From Hoeflea sp. IMCC20628 (GTDB taxonomy: Bacteria > Pseudomonadota > Alphaproteobacteria > Rhizobiales > Rhizobiaceae): a DNA stretch of 64,000 nt. A program made the position numbers and the translations under genes. Below the pieces are notes generated by a model, which searched no databases, was not told the DNA's origin, and saw nothing but the letters and a program-made list of their open reading frames with translations. The stretch is taken from contig NZ_CP011479.1 in NCBI RefSeq assembly GCF_001011155.1, positions 2,808,501-2,872,500 on the forward strand, given 5' to 3'. Positions 60,192-64,000 of this stretch are shown one piece after another; positions within the stretch are counted from its first letter, which is position 1, and each line of letters begins with the position of its first letter.

Positions 60192-60872
60192 TCACTCCGT
60201 GGTGACGGTGTAATCCCGGGTGCCGTTCCAAATCATTTTCCAGCGCGCGCCCGGACGGACATTCTGCACCGAATGCGGCTCGAAGGCGACGAGGCAGGTG
60301 CCTCCCATCCTGCGTGCCGAGCGGTAGACGAAACCGCGTGATCCCTGCCCGCGCATCGCCCGCGCCAGCGCCTGCCCCGCCGGATAGGCGACCGCAATGT
60401 CGGGCGACAGGCAGGGCGTGCCAAGCGGTGCGGATCGCAGATCATGGAAATCGCCCATCAGGCCTGCAAGCAGTGCCTGATAGATGGCTTCGTCGTGGAA
60501 ATGGTTGATGTGTTCGAGTTCGCGGCTGCGGTGATTGGCGACCTCGGCGATGGCCGTGAGATCGTCAAAGCCTGAATACCAGGCACCGCGCGCCGCGTCG
60601 TTGAAGCGGTTGCCTTCGCTGCGGGTATAGGCGAAGGCGGCGTTGACATGGGTCTGTCCCCAGGCGCGAAACAGCAATTCGCGCGGGTCAAGATCGGCAA
60701 GCCCGGTTTTCTCCGCGATCAGGCGCTGGCTGGTGAGCCCTTCGAGGGCTTCAAGGACGGCAAGGTCCTCCGCGTCGTTTACCAACGGCGTCAGCACCGG
60801 CGGCTTGTAATAGGCCGTCGGGATCAGCCGCACCGTTGCGGACAGCGCCAGTGTTGCCAGAGGCAGCGTCAC
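60192..60872 (-). CDS. RES domain toxin
   Basis: A 226-residue RES-family protein, whose characterised members are ADP-ribosyl- or NAD-degrading toxins. The Arg-Glu-Ser fingerprint is spread across SATVRLIPTAYY, FAYTRSEGNRFN and SRELEHINHFHDEA, with a C-terminal MGGTCLVAFEPHSVQNVRPG barrel. The GTG start overlaps the antitoxin stop by 4 nt (GTGA). The gene appears intact. Its antitoxin gene upstream carries an in-frame TAG, so whether the toxin is still expressed or controlled is open. Confidence 0.85.
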   Translation of the reverse strand: MTLPLATLALSATVRLIPTAYYKPPVLTPLVNDAEDLAVLEALEGLTSQRLIAEKTGLADLDPRELLFRAWGQTHVNAAFAYTRSEGNRFNDAARGAWYSGFDDLTAIAEVANHRSRELEHINHFHDEAIYQALLAGLMGDFHDLRSAPLGTPCLSPDIAVAYPAGQALARAMRGQGSRGFVYRSARRMGGTCLVAFEPHSVQNVRPGARWKMIWNGTRDYTVTTE

Positions 60873-61294
60873 ACACCGCCCCGCAGGGCATCAATGTGGT
60901 TGCGGGTGGCGAGAATGGTGGGGAGACCGCCCTCGATCATCGCCTCCAGCGGCGTCCTTCCGTCAAACAGGGGTCCGGTGTTGCGCATCGTGACCCAGCG
61001 GTCGGCCAGCTCATCGCTGAAATAAAGATGCAAGCCTTTGTAGAGTCCGGTGACAGCACTGACACGCATCAGCTGGTCGCGGCTCAGACGGCCCTACCAG
61101 TTTTCGCTTTTCATCCGGGCGAAGGTGCGCGGGCTGATGTCGAGCAGTTGTGCCGCGGCCTCATTGCCGAGGCGCCAGGCCTGCACGATGCGCGAAAAAG
61201 CGGTGGCGGAGACCCGCGCCAGGCGGGCGGGATCCACTGCTGCCAGCGAGACCTGGTTTTCCAGGTCCGATCCTGACGTGTGCAGAGGTTCCAT
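60869..61294 (-). pseudogene. Xre/MbcA/ParS-type antitoxin, interrupted by in-frame amber stop
   Basis: Partner of the RES toxin. The upstream part (ATG 61294; VSATAFSRIVQAWRLGNEAAAQLLDISPRTFARMKSENW) is the Xre-like DNA-binding half. The downstream part (GRLSRDQLMRVSAVTGLYKGLHLYFSDE...TPLEAMIEGGLPTILATRNHIDALRGG) is the toxin-binding MbcA/ParS half. Both are in the same frame and separated only by a single TAG at 61094-61096, where homologues read through. A nonsense substitution or sequencing error would explain it. An ATG at 61069 could allow separate translation of the toxin-binding half. Confidence 0.75.
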
Positions 61295-61306
61295 TGCGCG
61301 CATCCT

Positions 61307-61348
61307 TGCCATCTGGCAGATAATATCACGCCAAATGGCAGACTTCAA
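61307..61348 (-). promoter_or_regulatory. Toxin-antitoxin promoter with tandem palindromes
   Basis: On the minus strand TTGAAG (61343-61348), a 17-nt spacer and TATTAT (61320-61325) form a strong promoter. Two related palindromes, TGCCATTTGGCG (61329-61340, in the spacer) and TGCCAGATGGCA (61307-61318, at the transcript start), are 22 bp apart, two helical turns. They are the likely antitoxin operators. Confidence 0.6.
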
Positions 61349-61411
61349 TCGAAACCGGTTCTGACATCACCGCACGCGCGGCCCGGATATCAGTAGATCG
61401 CGTCACATGGA

Positions 61412-64000
61412 TTATCCCGCGTCGCGCAATTGCTCGGCGGTCTGCAGATCCACCGAGACCAGCTGGCTGACGCCCTGCTCGGCCATGGTGACGCCGAACA
61501 GCCGGTTCATCCGGGCCATGGTGATCGGGTTGTGGGTGATGATGACGAAGCGGGTCTCAGTCGATGACGCCATTTCGTCCATCAAATTGCAAAAACGCTC
61601 GACATTGTGATCGTCCAGCGGCGCGTCGACCTCGTCGAGCACGCAGATCGGTGCCGGGTTGGTCAAAAACACCGCGAAGATCAGCGCCATGGCTGTCAGC
61701 GCCTGCTCGCCGCCCGACAGCAGCGTCATGGTTTGCGGCTTCTTGCCGGGCGGCCGGGCAAGAATTTCAAGCCCGGCCTCCAGCGGATCGTCGGATTCAA
61801 TCAATTGCAGTTCCGCCGTGCCGCCGCCGAAGAGATGGGTGAACAGCCGCTGGAACTGGGCGTTGACGACATCGAAGGCGACGAGCAGGCGTTCGCGGCC
61901 TTCCTTGTTGAGCCCCTGAATGCCGGCGCGCAGTTTCTTGATCGCGTCGATGATGTCCTCGCGCTCGGTGATGATCAGGTTGAGCCGGTCCGACAGTTCG
62001 GTCTGCTCTTCCTCGGCGCGCAGATTGACCGCGCCCAGCCGCTCGCGCTCGATCTTGAGGCGCTCGAGATTGCGTTCGACCAGGGCCGGATCCGGCATAT
62101 CCGCATCAGCAGCCAGACCGGTGTGGCGCATGGCTTCATGTGGCGGGCAATTGAGCGATTCGCGGATGCGGGCCTCACCCTCTTCGCGGCGTTCCCGTGC
62201 CGCCATCAAGCGTTCCTCGGTGCGCCCGCGCACTTCACGGCCTTGCGACAACGCGCCGATGGCTTCGGTGGCGAGCTTGTCAGCCTCGCGCGAGCGGGTT
62301 TCGGCCAGCGCCAGCGCGTCGGCAGCGTCCTTGCGGCGTTTTTCGACCTCGCTCAATTGGGTCAGCAAGGCGCGGCGACGGGCAGCCACTTCATCGGGCG
62401 CATCGGCAATGCCTGCAACCTCGGTCGCGGTTTCCCCGGACCGGGCGCGCAGTGCGGCGAGATGGCTTTCGGCATTGGCGGCGCGCTCGATCCATGAGGT
62501 CCGTTCCGATGCGATGGCTTCGAGCCTGCGGACACGACCGGCGTTTTCCCGCTCCAGCCCCTCATGGGCGGCGCGGGCTTCGGCCAGCGCGCCGCGATCA
62601 GTCGCAACTTCCGCATTGACCTGCACCAGCGCCGCGTCGAGGCCGGCCAGATCGGGACAGGCTTTCAGCGATTCCATCGCCTGCTCCAGCGCTGTGACGG
62701 CTTCAGCCAGTTGCGCGCCCACTTGCGCGCGGGATTCGGTCAGCACTGCACGGCGGTTTGACAACTCACCCGAGGCACGCTCGGCACTCGCAAGTTCATC
62801 ACGGGCACGGCTGAGCTTGCCGCTGGCGTCGCGGATCAGGTCACGCGCCAGACGGCCCTCGCCGACCCGGGCTGCGACCGCGGTCTCGCTCAGGGTCAGG
62901 GCTTCTTCGGTCAGGCGCAGTGCCTTGGTCGCCTCGACGGCTTCGGCATCCAGCTCAGTCAACCGGTTTTTCTGCCCGAGCCTTAAAGCGGCAGGGGTTG
63001 GTGCGTCAGCCGATGCGACATAGCCATCCCAGCGGAACAACGCGCCATCGCGGGTGACCAGCCGCTGGCCGGGCTTGAGCGATCCATGCAGCGCCAGGCC
63101 ATGGGCGGCATCAGCCACCAGCCCGACATGGGCAAGGCGGCGGGCGAGCTCCAAAGGCGCGCGGACATGGGTCGACAACGGCGTCACACCATCAGGAAGC
63201 GCAGGGTCCTGGCCGTCATTTTGCAGCTTCGCCCAATGGGCGGGTGCTGCCGGATCAAGCGGCAGATCGAGATCGTCGCCAAGAGCTGCGCCGAGTGCCG
63301 TCTCATAGCCACGATCTACCTTGATGCTCTCCACCACCGGCGGAAACAGGTCCGAGCCCTGGCCGGCATTGAGCATGCGGGCGATGGTCTTGGCTTCAGT
63401 CTCGATGGCATTGAGCCGGGCCTTTGCTTCGGTGACCGGCTGGCGCGCGGCAGTCTCGGCTTGGCGCGCCGCTTCAAGCGCTCCTTCAATCCCGGCCAGA
63501 GCGCTCTCGGCATCAGCAAGCGCCTTTTCGGCGATTTCGGTGTCGCGACGCTTGGCAGCAGGATCGGGCAGCCCGGCAACGCGCTCGGCGATCGTGGCGA
63601 GGTCGGCATCCTGGCTGCCGATCTGACGCTCAAGCCGGGCCTTGCGTTCGCCCGCCTCGCGGATGACGCGGTCGAGCTGGGTGCGCTCAGCTGCTGCTTC
63701 AGCGCGCTCGGCTGTGACGACACCCAGCGAAGTTTCGCTTTCCGTCAGTCTGGCCTGCGCCGCTTCAAACACGGTTTTGAGCGCAGCGGAGCGCTCGCCA
63801 CTGCCTTCGAGCGCCAGCTTCAGCTCGGCCTCCTCGGCAGACAGCCGCTGCATAATCCCGGCATTGTCGGCGATCAGACGTTCCTCGCGTTCAATGTCGG
63901 TTTTGAGCTGTGCCAGCCGCTGGTCGAGTTCGGCGCGGCGACGTGAAATCCGTTCGGCTTCCTCGTCAATCTGGGTGCGGGCGATCTGCAGCCGTTGCAA
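61412..64000 (-). CDS. smc: Chromosome segregation protein SMC, C-terminal part (5' end outside window)
   Basis: 862 codons of a condensin-type SMC ATPase; the N-terminal Walker A half lies beyond base 64000. Visible from N to C are an Ala/Glu/Arg-rich coiled coil, the hinge domain (about 210-335, GSDLFPPVVESIKVDRGYE...), the returning coiled coil, and the C-terminal ATPase with LSGGEQALTAMALIFA (signature) and ICVLDEVDAPLDDHN (Walker B). It compacts and helps segregate the chromosome. The stop is TAA at 61412. Confidence 0.95.
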   Translation of the reverse strand: MQRLQIARTQIDEEAERISRRRAELDQRLAQLKTDIEREERLIADNAGIMQRLSAEEAELKLALEGSGERSAALKTVFEAAQARLTESETSLGVVTAERAEAAAERTQLDRVIREAGERKARLERQIGSQDADLATIAERVAGLPDPAAKRRDTEIAEKALADAESALAGIEGALEAARQAETAARQPVTEAKARLNAIETEAKTIARMLNAGQGSDLFPPVVESIKVDRGYETALGAALGDDLDLPLDPAAPAHWAKLQNDGQDPALPDGVTPLSTHVRAPLELARRLAHVGLVADAAHGLALHGSLKPGQRLVTRDGALFRWDGYVASADAPTPAALRLGQKNRLTELDAEAVEATKALRLTEEALTLSETAVAARVGEGRLARDLIRDASGKLSRARDELASAERASGELSNRRAVLTESRAQVGAQLAEAVTALEQAMESLKACPDLAGLDAALVQVNAEVATDRGALAEARAAHEGLERENAGRVRRLEAIASERTSWIERAANAESHLAALRARSGETATEVAGIADAPDEVAARRRALLTQLSEVEKRRKDAADALALAETRSREADKLATEAIGALSQGREVRGRTEERLMAARERREEGEARIRESLNCPPHEAMRHTGLAADADMPDPALVERNLERLKIERERLGAVNLRAEEEQTELSDRLNLIITEREDIIDAIKKLRAGIQGLNKEGRERLLVAFDVVNAQFQRLFTHLFGGGTAELQLIESDDPLEAGLEILARPPGKKPQTMTLLSGGEQALTAMALIFAVFLTNPAPICVLDEVDAPLDDHNVERFCNLMDEMASSTETRFVIITHNPITMARMNRLFGVTMAEQGVSQLVSVDLQTAEQLRDAG

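Noticed and set aside
1-64000. CRISPR array, insertion sequence or diversity-generating retroelement
   Set aside because: No regularly spaced repeats, transposase or reverse transcriptase reading frames were seen on either strand.

Overview
The window looks like the chromosome of an alphaproteobacterium of the order Hyphomicrobiales (Rhizobiales), plausibly a Hoeflea- or Rhizobium-like genus. The grounds are a G+C-rich backbone, an FnrN-type regulator with a CX2CX7C cluster, a TAXI-TRAP importer, and a ppdK / RES-Xre / smc neighbourhood common in that group. The genus is an inference and was not searched.

Layout. 1-8.9 kb: the end of an RND pump gene, mog, a GMC oxidoreductase, an FNR-type regulator, and a divergent three-gene ABC/FtsX/HlyD efflux operon with an FNR-like box in the shared promoter region. 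9-14.3 kb: a PCuAC copper chaperone, small unknown genes, a Tat-exported FAD oxidase followed by two membrane or anchored unknowns, and a cupin. 14.5-17.3 kb: a ribbon-helix-helix regulator, a PHB-depolymerase-type esterase and a C45 Ntn-hydrolase, likely one operon.

17.3-31.2 kb is the most interesting chromosomal block. A tightly packed minus-strand run holds a carbon-nitrogen hydrolase, a large Orn/Lys/Arg decarboxylase, an ATP-grasp ligase, a second C45 hydrolase and a class III aminotransferase. Upstream on the same strand lie a universal stress protein and a TAXI-TRAP importer. A divergent XRE-cupin (PuuR-like) regulator and a BKACE enzyme complete the block. Together they look like an uncharacterised uptake and amine/amide metabolism system.

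31.22-49.32 kb is an integrated element of about 18.1 kb, bounded by a 29-bp direct repeat that includes the 3' end of an intact tRNA-Gln(TTG). It carries an integrase, a complete-looking HK97-type head and packaging set in an unusual order, tail assembly chaperone-like proteins, a tape measure protein, an HUH-type replication initiator, and two membrane-protein cargo candidates. I recognise no major tail protein, tail tip, lysis gene or repressor, so it resembles a capsid-encoding phage satellite or a reduced prophage.

49.4-64 kb returns to ordinary chromosome: bioY, an MBL hydrolase, a DUF1499 protein, a two-subunit aconitase X, a YeeE/YedE transporter, ppdK, a DegT-type aminotransferase, a RES toxin whose antitoxin gene is interrupted by an in-frame amber stop, and the C-terminal part of smc.
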